From Stagnimonas sp965279705 (GTDB lineage Bacteria > Pseudomonadota > Gammaproteobacteria > Nevskiales > Nevskiaceae): a stretch of 64,000 nt of DNA. Under the pieces are notes generated by a model that did not search any database, was not told the DNA's origin, and saw nothing but the letters and a program-made list of their open reading frames with translations. Numbering within the stretch: position 1 is the first letter of the stretch; every line of letters begins with the position of its first letter. The translations under genes and the position numbers were made by a program. Positions 15,288-23,165 of the stretch are shown here, in pieces. The stretch spans positions 620,001-684,000 of the forward strand of contig OZ257257.1 in the NCBI GenBank assembly GCA_965279705.1, given 5' to 3'.

Positions 15288-17446
15288 TCGTCGCCTAAGG
15301 GACGGTCATCCCCCGTGAGTAGTTCCTCAAAACCGGTGCCGAGGCGTGAAAGACCCTTGAGCTCGACCTGAAAAAAGATGCCGCTGTCGATATCGCCGGA
15401 GCTGTTGACCAGATAGCGGCGGTAGGCGGTCTGCACCGAATAGCAGCAGGTTTCGTATTCGACGCCCATCAGGGTGTCGAGCAGGCGATCTTCGCGCGCC
15501 GAGTAGCGCACGCGGGCGGCGGCCTTGAAGGCATTGCCGATCGGCAAGGCGCCGCTGACATCGAACTGCTCCAGCAGGCCGCTGCGGTAGCGGTAACCGA
15601 TATCGCCGCGATAACGCCCGTCGCGGTAGCGCAGGCCGAAGCTAGTACGGCTGAACTTGCCGGTGTCGGGCGAAACCTGCACCAGCGTGGTGGTCGAAAA
15701 CTTCTGGTTCAGACGGAGCTCCGTGCTGGCCAGATAATCCGAGCTGCCGGCATCGGGTGCGGCGAGCCCCGGCACGGTGACGCGCGAAGGATCGAAGCGG
15801 TAGATCTGCCCCAGCGAGGCCGTGAAACGGGTGCTGCCCAGCTTGGGGTCGAGCGCACGATAGGTGACGGCGGTAGTGAGCTGGTTGGCATCGGCGATGC
15901 GGTCTTCGCCGAGGAAGCGATTGCGTGCGAAGAGTTGCGGGAAGTCGTAGTCCGGCTGGCCGGTATCGAACACCGGCAGGCCGTCCTGGTCACGATAGGG
16001 CACGTAAAGATAGAAGAGGCGTGGTTCCAGCAATTGCAGTCCGCCGTTGTCGCCAGTGCGGACGAAGCGCAGGCCGGCGTCGCTGGAGAAAATCGGCAGT
16101 GAGCGCTGGCGGTCGTCGAGCTGCTGGGCGTTCTCGTCGCGCAGCTGGTAGCGCGTGTAGTGAAAGTCACCTTGCGCGCCGGTGTAGTAGCTGCCGGTAT
16201 CGCGGGTCCAGTTGATGCTGGGGCGCAGCACCTGGCGGGTGCCTTCCACCGCGCCCGCCTTGGCGAAATTGGTGGCCTGTGCCGACAGCCCCAGCCGCGA
16301 GTTGAGAAAGTCATTGCGGGTGACGCCGTCGAAGCGCAGTTCCGGCACGCGCCGGTAGGGGTCGTCCACCGCCAGCGTGCCGGCCAGCGGCTGGAACTTC
16401 TGTACCAGGGCCTGCAGCGTGTACGACGACGGCGCCTGATAGACCAGCCGTGCGCTGCTTTCGAGATAGGGATTGCTGGAGAGGCCCGGCGTGAAGCTCA
16501 GGTCTTCCAGATAGTTGGGGTCGCTCGCTTCAGCGTAGTGCACGGCCAGAGAGATGCGCTGATTGACGAGTGCGTTGTGCTGCAACTCGCCGAAGCTGCG
16601 CGAGCGGTTGTCGAACTGCGCATCGGTAGGCAGGTATTCGAGATTGACCGTGCCGGTCGAGCGCGGAAACAGGTAACGCCCGCCCAAGGCCAGCTGCTGG
16701 CCACGGTCGCTCATGAAGCGGGGCGTCAGTGTGGCGTCGTAGTTGGGCGCGAGGTTGAGGTAATACGGTAGGCGCGCATCGACACCGGTGCGGGTGTTGC
16801 TGCCAAAAGTGGGGAACAGGAACCCGCTGTGGCGCTCGCCGTCGATTGGGAAGCGCAGGTACGGCGTGTAGAGTACCGGCACCACACCCAGCCGCAGCGT
16901 GGCATTGCGTGCCGTGCCCATGCCGGTTTCCTGATTGAGGTCGAGCTGGCCTGCGGTCAGGCTCCAGCTGTCGCGCCCCGGTGCGCAGGTGGTGTAGGTG
17001 ATCTGGGTGAGCTGCGCGTGGCCGGTTTTCTCGACAGCCATTTCTTCCGCCTTGCCGCGTGCGCCGCGCGACACCAGCGTGAACTCGCTGCGGTTGAACA
17101 CCCCCGCCTCGCGATTCAAGTCATAAGAGCCGGAGCGGCTGAGAATCACGTAATCGTCGTTGCGAAACTGGAACGGCGTATTGGCCGTGACGATGCGGCT
17201 GGTGTCGTCGTATTGCAGCGACTCCGAGGTGATCTCGCGCTCGCCCAAACGCACCTTCACCGAGCCCAGCAGGTTGGCGAGGCTGCCACTGGCACCGTCG
17301 ATCTGGTCGGCGGTGACCACCAGCTTGCCGTCGGGCGACAGCGGCAGCACGCCGGGGCTGAGCTGCGGGCAGCTGGCATCCCCGGCCCAGGAAACCGTGG
17401 TGCTGATGGCCAGCAGCGCGAGCGCAGAAATAAACCGTAGGGACAT
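15284..17446 (-). CDS. lptD: LPS assembly outer-membrane protein LptD
   Basis: LptD is the beta-barrel that, plugged by LptE, inserts lipopolysaccharide into the outer leaflet. From ATG 17446 the protein has 720 residues. It has a signal peptide (SLRFISALALLAISTTVSWA), an N-terminal OstA jellyroll (VVTADQIDGASGSLANLLGS, REITSESLQYDD), then the LptD barrel domain (TPYLRFPIDGERHSGFLFPT, YYLNLAPNYDATLTPRFMSD, and near the end VGVEYETCCYSVQTAYRR). Cysteines near the N-terminus and the CC pair near the C-terminus fit the known interdomain disulfides. An upstream in-frame start at 17509 is disfavoured because a promoter candidate lies between it and 17446. Confidence 0.96.
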   Translation of the reverse strand: MSLRFISALALLAISTTVSWAGDASCPQLSPGVLPLSPDGKLVVTADQIDGASGSLANLLGSVKVRLGEREITSESLQYDDTSRIVTANTPFQFRNDDYVILSRSGSYDLNREAGVFNRSEFTLVSRGARGKAEEMAVEKTGHAQLTQITYTTCAPGRDSWSLTAGQLDLNQETGMGTARNATLRLGVVPVLYTPYLRFPIDGERHSGFLFPTFGSNTRTGVDARLPYYLNLAPNYDATLTPRFMSDRGQQLALGGRYLFPRSTGTVNLEYLPTDAQFDNRSRSFGELQHNALVNQRISLAVHYAEASDPNYLEDLSFTPGLSSNPYLESSARLVYQAPSSYTLQALVQKFQPLAGTLAVDDPYRRVPELRFDGVTRNDFLNSRLGLSAQATNFAKAGAVEGTRQVLRPSINWTRDTGSYYTGAQGDFHYTRYQLRDENAQQLDDRQRSLPIFSSDAGLRFVRTGDNGGLQLLEPRLFYLYVPYRDQDGLPVFDTGQPDYDFPQLFARNRFLGEDRIADANQLTTAVTYRALDPKLGSTRFTASLGQIYRFDPSRVTVPGLAAPDAGSSDYLASTELRLNQKFSTTTLVQVSPDTGKFSRTSFGLRYRDGRYRGDIGYRYRSGLLEQFDVSGALPIGNAFKAAARVRYSAREDRLLDTLMGVEYETCCYSVQTAYRRYLVNSSGDIDSGIFFQVELKGLSRLGTGFEELLTGDDRPLGDD

Positions 17447-17469
17447 GAGTGGACACAAAAAGGGGGCGC

Positions 17470-17499
17470 AGTATCCCCCCTGCGTCGTGTTGGGGGCAA
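17470..17499 (-). promoter_or_regulatory. Candidate lptD promoter
   Basis: Minus-strand TTGCCC (17494-17499) and GATACT (17470-17475) are separated by 18 bases, placing transcription start about 15-20 bases before the lptD ATG at 17446. It also argues against the longer lptD frame. A 14-base near-perfect palindrome, TAAACCTTGGTTTA (17523-17536), lies just upstream, between the divergent lptD and amgK genes, and could be an operator for either; nothing proves this. Confidence 0.4.
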
Positions 17500-17546
17500 T
17501 GCAGGCCATGCAGCCTCGCGGCTAAACCTTGGTTTAACCTCTCGCC

Positions 17547-18545
17547 ATGACCACCGACACCACTCCCGCACTGGACGCCCGCGCCCAGGCCGCCCGCCGC
17601 TTCGCCCTGCAAGCCCTGTCACTCGCCGACGCTGGTTTTGGCCCGGCGTCAGCAGATGCCAGCTTTCGCCGGTACTTTCGCCTCACGGCCGGGGCCGACA
17701 GCTGGGTGGTGATGGACGCGCCGCCCGAGCGCGAGGACTGCAAGCCGTTTCTGCACGTCGCACAGCTCCTGCTCAATGCGGGTCTCAATGGCCCGCGGGT
17801 GCTGGCGCAGGATCTAGAGCAAGGCTTTTTGCTGCTGAGCGATCTGGGCCATCAAACCTTTCTGCATGTGTTGACCGACGACAACGCCGATGCGTTGTTC
17901 ACCGCTGCCATCGCCGCCCTCGTGCAATGGCAGCAGGCCAGTCGCAGCGACGTACTGCCGCCCTACGACACGGCGCTGCTGGCGCGCGAGCTGGCCCTGT
18001 TCCCGGACTGGTATGTGGCAAAGCATCTGGGCCGGTCGCTGACCGCGCAGCAGCAAGGCTGGTGGGACGAAACCTGCGCCCTGCTCATCGGCCGTGCCAG
18101 CGCCCAGTCGCGCGTGTTCGTGCACCGCGACTACATGCCGCGCAACCTCATGCTCTCCGACCCCAATCCCGGCGTGCTGGATTTTCAGGATGCCGTCTTC
18201 GGCCCCATCAGCTACGACGTGGTGAGTCTGTTCAAGGATGCCTTCCGCAGTTGGCCTGCAGTGCGCGTGGCGGGCTGGCGTCGCCAGTACTGGCAGGCGG
18301 CGCAGGCAGCAAGCCTGCCGGTACCAGCCGACTACGCCGTATTCGTGCGCGACTTCGACCTCATGGGCCTGCAACGACACCTGAAAGTGCTCGGCATCTT
18401 CGCCCGCATCAACTACCGCGACGGCAAGCCGCACTACCTCGCCGACACGCCGCGCTTCATCCGTTACGTCCGCGAAGTAGTCGATGGCGATGCCGAACTG
18501 TTACCGCTGAAGAAATTGTTCGACTCGCTCGCCTTGCAGGCATGA
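17547..18545 (+). CDS. amgK: N-acetylmuramate/N-acetylglucosamine kinase AmgK
   Basis: AmgK phosphorylates the anomeric position of MurNAc (and GlcNAc) recovered from cell-wall turnover, the first step of the recycling route that bypasses de novo UDP-MurNAc synthesis. The 332-residue protein has the aminoglycoside-phosphotransferase/choline-kinase fold. It shows the nucleotide-loop region (SFRRYFRL), the catalytic loop VFVHRDYMPRNLML with Asp195 as base, and the metal site VLDFQDAVFGP with Asp212. Its ATGA overlap with murU and position opposite lptD reproduce the arrangement in Pseudomonas, which supports the specific function over a generic phosphotransferase. Confidence 0.93.
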   Translation: MTTDTTPALDARAQAARRFALQALSLADAGFGPASADASFRRYFRLTAGADSWVVMDAPPEREDCKPFLHVAQLLLNAGLNGPRVLAQDLEQGFLLLSDLGHQTFLHVLTDDNADALFTAAIAALVQWQQASRSDVLPPYDTALLARELALFPDWYVAKHLGRSLTAQQQGWWDETCALLIGRASAQSRVFVHRDYMPRNLMLSDPNPGVLDFQDAVFGPISYDVVSLFKDAFRSWPAVRVAGWRRQYWQAAQAASLPVPADYAVFVRDFDLMGLQRHLKVLGIFARINYRDGKPHYLADTPRFIRYVREVVDGDAELLPLKKLFDSLALQA

Positions 18546-19195
18546 AGGCGTTCATTCTTGCTGCAGGGCGGGGCGAGCGCATGCGTCCGCTCACTGATCA
18601 CACGCCCAAGCCCCTGCTCACCGTACGCGGCAAGCCGCTGATCGAATGGCATCTTGAAAAGCTGGCAGCAGCAGGCGTGCGTGAGGTCGTCGTCAATCTC
18701 GGCTGGCTGGGCGACAAGCTCGAAGCGCATCTGGGCGATGGCAGTCGCTTTGGCGTGTCGATCCGCTATTCACCAGAAGGCTGGCCTGCACTGGAAACTG
18801 GCGGCGGCCTGCACCATGCCCTGCCTTTGCTGGGCGCAGAGCCCTTTTTGCTGGTCAACGGCGATGTCTTCACCGACCTGCCGTTTGCACCACTGCTGAC
18901 TCGCGGCTTGCAGGCGCGCGATCTGGCTGAGCTGGTGCTGGTGCCCAATCCGCCGCAGCACCCCGGCGGTGACTTTGCGCTGGTGCAGGGCCGCGTGGTT
19001 GATGCCGCGCCGCGTCTGACCTACAGCGGCATTGCCGTTCTGCATCCCGCCTTGTTCGCCGGGTGCAATCCAGGCGCGTTTCCGTTGGCGCCGCTGCTGA
19101 AGCAGGCGATGGCCTCCGACCAGGTAAGCGGTAGTCGCCACGATGGCCTCTGGACGGACGTCGGCACGCCTGAACGCTTGCAAGTTCTACAATAA
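18542..19195 (+). CDS. murU: N-acetylmuramate alpha-1-phosphate uridylyltransferase MurU
   Basis: MurU converts MurNAc-1-phosphate made by AmgK to UDP-MurNAc, completing the recycling shunt. The 217-residue nucleotidyltransferase begins with the signature KAFILAAGRGERMRPLTDHT, then PKPLLTVRGKPLIEWHLEKL. It continues with the glycine-rich ETGGGLHHALPLL and the metal-binding NGDVFTDLPF, and ends WTDVGTPERLQVLQ. The size is right for MurU and much shorter than bifunctional GlmU. It starts inside the amgK stop codon. About 120 bases separate it from the next gene, with no clear terminator. Confidence 0.93.
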   Translation: MKAFILAAGRGERMRPLTDHTPKPLLTVRGKPLIEWHLEKLAAAGVREVVVNLGWLGDKLEAHLGDGSRFGVSIRYSPEGWPALETGGGLHHALPLLGAEPFLLVNGDVFTDLPFAPLLTRGLQARDLAELVLVPNPPQHPGGDFALVQGRVVDAAPRLTYSGIAVLHPALFAGCNPGAFPLAPLLKQAMASDQVSGSRHDGLWTDVGTPERLQVLQ

Positions 19196-19225
19196 AAAAT
19201 TGCCTCCATAGGGAAAATTGACTTG

Positions 19226-19255
19226 TTGACGGCATGTATTGTGCACGTCTACTTT
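19226..19255 (+). promoter_or_regulatory. Candidate promoter of the secreted CTERM protein
   Basis: TTGACG (19226-19231) and TACTTT (19250-19255) are separated by 18 bases. The -35 copy and CGTCAA (19257-19262) form a 6-base inverted repeat bracketing the -10, and a second TTGAC lies just upstream. The surrounding 120 bases are clearly AT-richer than the genes on either side, as expected for a promoter region. Confidence 0.45.
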
Positions 19256-19317
19256 TCGTCAATTAATGAGGCGCTGCCAGCAGGCAGGCTTCCGCATCCC
19301 TTCTGAAGGAATCTCTC

Positions 19318-22300
19318 ATGCGTCTTGTCTCTATTGCGCCTGCGACCAGCGTGTTCGCGGTCGTCACCGCCGTGGTCGGCGGTATCGCGCTGTCTCCCCA
19401 GTCCTATACCGAAAGCAGCCTGCGCGCGCTCGGTCAAGCCTGCCCTGCGGGCTACCAGCAGATGGACGCCGTGCTGTTCGCGCAGGAATATCGCCCCGGC
19501 ATGACCCAGGCGGAACGCGACGGCCTGAAGGCCAAGTATCCCAACCCGGTCTGTATCTCCAAGAAAAGCCCGGAATCGCTGACCGAGTTCACCCAGATGC
19601 AAACCGCCCGCAGCGAGGCGCGTGGCGCGCCCGTGGTGGGTGGCCTGCGCGCGGCAGTGGCGCAGAAAAGCGAGATGAAGGCGCTGCAAGCCAAGGTCGA
19701 TAACGCCGATGCGGCCTGGACCCCGTTTGGCACCGGGCCGATGATCGGCGATGGCGAGGACTTCCCCGAGGTCAACGGCCAGGGTTTCAGCAATCTCGCC
19801 GGCCGCGCCGACCAGTTCGCCTACGACGCCCTCAACAAGCGCCTGTTCGTCGCCATCGGCAACGGCGGTATCTGGATGAGCACTGCCCCGGACGGCGATG
19901 TGAGCCAGATGGGCACTGCCGCCGCCCCCTGGGTGTCGGTGGGCGACCGTCTGCCGTCGCTGGTGACCAGCGGCGTGGGCTTCACCACCGCCGGTGCGCG
20001 CGCCGGCGATGGCGCGCTCGGTGGCACGCTGATCGCATTGACCGGCGAGCACTCGCAGGGCGGCAACACCTACATTGGCTTAGGAGCGTACTGGTCCAAC
20101 GACCTCGGGGCGACTTGGAACGCCGCCACCGGCGTGCCGGATGGCGCACTCGGCTTCAAGGTCGAGACCGACCCGAGCAATCCGATGGTGGTCTATCTCG
20201 CCACCGGCAAGGGCTTGTTCCGCAGCGCCGATGCCGGCCGCAGCTATGTCAACGTGGCACTCCCCGTCACCGCCGAGTGCGCCGGTGTCGACGGCGTCAA
20301 CAAGAAGTTCCCCGGCGCCACATCCAGCGAAGGCATGGGCCCCTGCGTGATTGCCAACATCGTCACCGACGTGGTGGTGAAGCATCCCGGCGGTGCGACG
20401 GACGAGGCCGGTGGGCAGGTGCTGGCCGCTGTTGGTTATCGCGGCGGCAATGCGCCCTTCCTCGACGGTACGCCGCAGTCGCCCGGCAACGGCCTGTATC
20501 GCTCCGACACCGGCGCGCCCGGTACTTTCACCAAGCTGGATGTCTCCGGCACCGGTAGCGGCGCCGCCGGCTTCACGCCGCAAGATCGCATCGGCCGCAT
20601 CGAGTTCGGCGTGGCGACGGGTCCCGAGCAGGATCACAACTTTGTTTACGCGATGGTGCAGGACGCCGTGCTGTTGAACGGCGGTCTCGCGGTGCCCTTC
20701 GGCTTGCCGGGCGTCGACGACGTCATTGCCGGCCTCTCCGCGCTCGACTGTTCGATGCTGCCGGAAGGCGATCCGCAGTTTGTCTGCGAGACGCTGCAAG
20801 GCGGCGCCACGCTCGGGGCGACCACCATCAACGGCGTGTTCGTGTCGCCCGACTTCGGCAGCACCTGGACGCGCATGGCCGACACCACCGAACTCGCACT
20901 GCTGCCCACCACCGGCTCGTCGCTGATCGTGCCCTCGGCACTCGGTGTAGGCCCTGGTGTGCAGTCCTGGTACGACCTCTGGATGGCCGTCGACCCGACT
21001 CGTAGCAGCGCCCTGCTCGCTGGCGTGCCGACCCGCATCGGCTTCGGCATGGAAGAAGTCTGGCAAAACCGCCTGCCTGCCATCCCGCAGGATGGCAGCA
21101 CGCAAGGTGCCGGATTGACCGACTTTGCAGTGATCGGCCCCTACTTCTCGGGTGACCGTTGCCAGTTGTTGATCGGCTCGGCGACGCCGGGCATTCCGGT
21201 CTGCGTTACCGACACCAATCCGGTCGATGTCGATGGGCGTGTGACCACTCACCCCGACCAGCAGGCGGGCATTTATGTGCCGACTGCCGACGGCGGCGTC
21301 TGCCTGTTCGCCGGCGGCGATGGCGGCGTGTTCACCCAGTGCGTCGGTGCCAACGAAGAGATGGACAACACCAAGTGGGTCGATTCCTCCAACATCGGCT
21401 TCCACACCCTGTTCCATTACGGGTTTGCGGTCGCCAAGGACGGCACGGTGTGGTTCGGCAACCAGGACAACGGCTCGGGCAAGATCACGCCCGAAGGCGA
21501 GACCTTCCAGACCTACGTCGGCGACGGCGTGTTCGCTCTGGTGGACCCGGACGACAGCAACGTCGCCTACGTCGAAACCCCGGGGCTCAACCTGCAACTC
21601 ACAACCGATGGCGGCAGCACCTACACCGCCATCGCGCCGCCGGCGACCAACCCCTACTTCGCGTCCATGCTGATCATGGACCCCACCGACAAGAACCACA
21701 TCATCACCGGGGGTACCGAGATTTTCGAGACGGTGCTGGGGAGTGCGACGACGCCGGATGATTGGGTGCCAGTGTTCAACCTCGGGGCCGGGCCGGATGG
21801 CGCGATTCGTAACATGCGTTCGATCGACACCCACGGCAAGACTTCCTATGCGGCCTTCTGCGGGCCGTGCAGTCCGCTGGTCGCCGCTGGCTTTCAGCGC
21901 GGCTTGGCTACCAACGCCGGTGCGGCCGACGCCGCCAAGGCCAGTCCCAACGGCTGGCGCTTTGCCGCCGCCAACGGCCTGCCCAACCGCTACATCACCT
22001 GGGTCGAGATCGACCCGGCAGACACCACCGGCAAAACGGTCTACGTGACGCTCGCCGGCTATTCGCTCGCCAAGTGGCTGCCGCCGGGTTTGTTCCTGGA
22101 TGACGCAGCTCGTCGCGCTGCCGCGATGGTCGGTGCGGGCAACCTGTGGATGTCGACCGATGGCGGCGAGAACTTCACTAACATCTCCGGCAATCTGGTG
22201 GATTCGGTGGCCTTCTTCACGACCATCTACAAGCGCGGCAGCCAGCTGCTGCTCGGCACCGAGATCGGCGCTTTCATCGCCGATGTGCCCGCCGCCGGCA

Positions 22301-22599
22301 CGCAGCCGGTTTGGGCGCCGATGGGCACCGGCCTGCCGAACGTGGTCATCACCCAGTTCCAGACCCAGCCGGGCAACGACAACAAGCTCTACGTCTCCAC
22401 CTTCGGGCGCGGCATGTGGACGTATCCGCTGAAGGCCGTGACCGACGTGCCGGGTGTTGGCACTCCTGTCATCACGCCCGTACCGCCTGTGAATGGTGGC
22501 AATGGTGCCGGCCAGGGACGTTTTGGCGGTGGTGCATTCGGTTGGGCAGCACTGTCTCTGCTCGGCTTGGCGGCGCTGCGTCGGCGTCGCCTGCACTGA
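19318..22599 (+). CDS. Large secreted beta-propeller (sortilin/BNR-like) protein with GlyGly-CTERM tail
   Basis: A 1093-residue exported protein. The N-terminus is a hydrophobic signal segment (APATSVFAVVTAVVGGIAL). The body contains repeated propeller-blade patterns of the sortilin/BNR/VPS10 kind with Asp-box-like stretches: YWSNDLGATWNAATG, GLFRSADAGRSYVN, FVSPDFGSTWTRMAD, QLTTDGGSTYTAI and LWMSTDGGENFTNIS. The last 27 residues match the GlyGly-CTERM sorting signal: a Gly/Asn linker, FGGGAFG, a hydrophobic helix (WAALSLLGLAAL) and an RRRR cluster. Such tails are cut by rhombosortase and accompany type II secretion; no rhombosortase is in this window. Substrate is unknown. It has its own promoter candidate and a strong terminator. 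Confidence 0.85.
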   Translation: MRLVSIAPATSVFAVVTAVVGGIALSPQSYTESSLRALGQACPAGYQQMDAVLFAQEYRPGMTQAERDGLKAKYPNPVCISKKSPESLTEFTQMQTARSEARGAPVVGGLRAAVAQKSEMKALQAKVDNADAAWTPFGTGPMIGDGEDFPEVNGQGFSNLAGRADQFAYDALNKRLFVAIGNGGIWMSTAPDGDVSQMGTAAAPWVSVGDRLPSLVTSGVGFTTAGARAGDGALGGTLIALTGEHSQGGNTYIGLGAYWSNDLGATWNAATGVPDGALGFKVETDPSNPMVVYLATGKGLFRSADAGRSYVNVALPVTAECAGVDGVNKKFPGATSSEGMGPCVIANIVTDVVVKHPGGATDEAGGQVLAAVGYRGGNAPFLDGTPQSPGNGLYRSDTGAPGTFTKLDVSGTGSGAAGFTPQDRIGRIEFGVATGPEQDHNFVYAMVQDAVLLNGGLAVPFGLPGVDDVIAGLSALDCSMLPEGDPQFVCETLQGGATLGATTINGVFVSPDFGSTWTRMADTTELALLPTTGSSLIVPSALGVGPGVQSWYDLWMAVDPTRSSALLAGVPTRIGFGMEEVWQNRLPAIPQDGSTQGAGLTDFAVIGPYFSGDRCQLLIGSATPGIPVCVTDTNPVDVDGRVTTHPDQQAGIYVPTADGGVCLFAGGDGGVFTQCVGANEEMDNTKWVDSSNIGFHTLFHYGFAVAKDGTVWFGNQDNGSGKITPEGETFQTYVGDGVFALVDPDDSNVAYVETPGLNLQLTTDGGSTYTAIAPPATNPYFASMLIMDPTDKNHIITGGTEIFETVLGSATTPDDWVPVFNLGAGPDGAIRNMRSIDTHGKTSYAAFCGPCSPLVAAGFQRGLATNAGAADAAKASPNGWRFAAANGLPNRYITWVEIDPADTTGKTVYVTLAGYSLAKWLPPGLFLDDAARRAAAMVGAGNLWMSTDGGENFTNISGNLVDSVAFFTTIYKRGSQLLLGTEIGAFIADVPAAGTQPVWAPMGTGLPNVVITQFQTQPGNDNKLYVSTFGRGMWTYPLKAVTDVPGVGTPVITPVPPVNGGNGAGQGRFGGGAFGWAALSLLGLAALRRRRLH

Positions 22600-22614
22600 G
22601 CTGAATCGCGCTGC

Positions 22615-22650
22615 AAAAACGCCTCCGCAATCACGGAGGCGTTTTTGTTT
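22615..22650 (+). terminator. Rho-independent terminator after the CTERM protein gene
   Basis: Stem CGCCTCCG (22620-22627) and CGGAGGCG (22634-22641), loop CAATCA, preceded by five A and followed by five T and TTT after one G. A textbook intrinsic terminator, and with the A-run on the other side potentially active on both strands. Confidence 0.92.
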
Positions 22651-22704
22651 AGGCGGCATAGCCGCTAAGGTCGCTCACACCTTCCCTTGCGCGAACGCCC
22701 CACC

Positions 22705-23112
22705 ATGTCCAGCACCGCCATCCAGCTGCAAAAATCCCCGCAAGGCAAGCTTGCCTTCACCGTCAAAGTCGGCCGAAATGCTTTCACAGCCGATGTGTCG
22801 GAAGCGCTCGGCGGTGACGACCTCGGCCCCGATCCGCACGACCTGCTCGATGCCTCCCTGGGTGCCTGCACCGCGCTGACGGTGCTGATGGTGGCGCGCC
22901 GCAAGAAGATTCCGGTCGATGACATCCAGGTGTCGATCACGCACATCGAAGCCGAAGGTCTCTACACCCTCAATCGCACCATCCGCTTCATCGGCAAGCT
23001 CAGCGACGAGCAGCGCGATTACCTGCTGGGCATCGCCAACAAGTGTCCCATCCACAAGGCCATGCAGGGTCGCTTCGAGGTCGTCACAGTTCTGGCCGCA
23101 CCCAGCGCCTAA
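22705..23112 (+). CDS. OsmC-family peroxiredoxin-like protein
   Basis: The ATG at 22705 gives 135 residues of the OsmC/Ohr superfamily, small dimeric thiol proteins that reduce organic hydroperoxides or have related roles. The two family cysteines are visible: DLLDASLGACTALTVLMVAR and IANKCPIHKAM. The opening (KSPQGKLAFTVKVGRNAFTA) and the motif GGDDLGPDPHDLL fit the YhfA-like OsmC branch more than Ohr, so a peroxidase role is not assured. An in-frame start at 22687 adds six residues that do not look conserved. It follows the terminator at 22615-22650 and precedes the alpha-2-macroglobulin gene by 53 bases. Confidence 0.85.
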   Translation: MSSTAIQLQKSPQGKLAFTVKVGRNAFTADVSEALGGDDLGPDPHDLLDASLGACTALTVLMVARRKKIPVDDIQVSITHIEAEGLYTLNRTIRFIGKLSDEQRDYLLGIANKCPIHKAMQGRFEVVTVLAAPSA

Positions 23113-23165
23113 AATCGCTGCGAGCCGCTCGTTAGCGGCAAAAAATTACGAAGGGAAGGGACACC

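Noticed and set aside
17447..17509. Extended LptD start at 17509
   Set aside because: The added residues do not look like a signal peptide, while the start at 17446 begins one directly and lies downstream of a promoter candidate.
20080..22659. An 859-codon open frame on the minus strand across the CTERM protein gene
   Set aside because: It is fully antisense to a gene with signal peptide, domain motifs and terminator, and its product is His/Gln/Arg-rich shadow composition typical of high-GC DNA. Similar long antisense frames (197-1669, 2798-4018, 10235-11272 and others) were dropped for the same reason.
23124..23139. Terminator after the OsmC-family gene
   Set aside because: GCCGCT/AGCGGC forms a short hairpin, but an A-run rather than a T-run follows on the plus strand, so it is not an intrinsic terminator for that gene.
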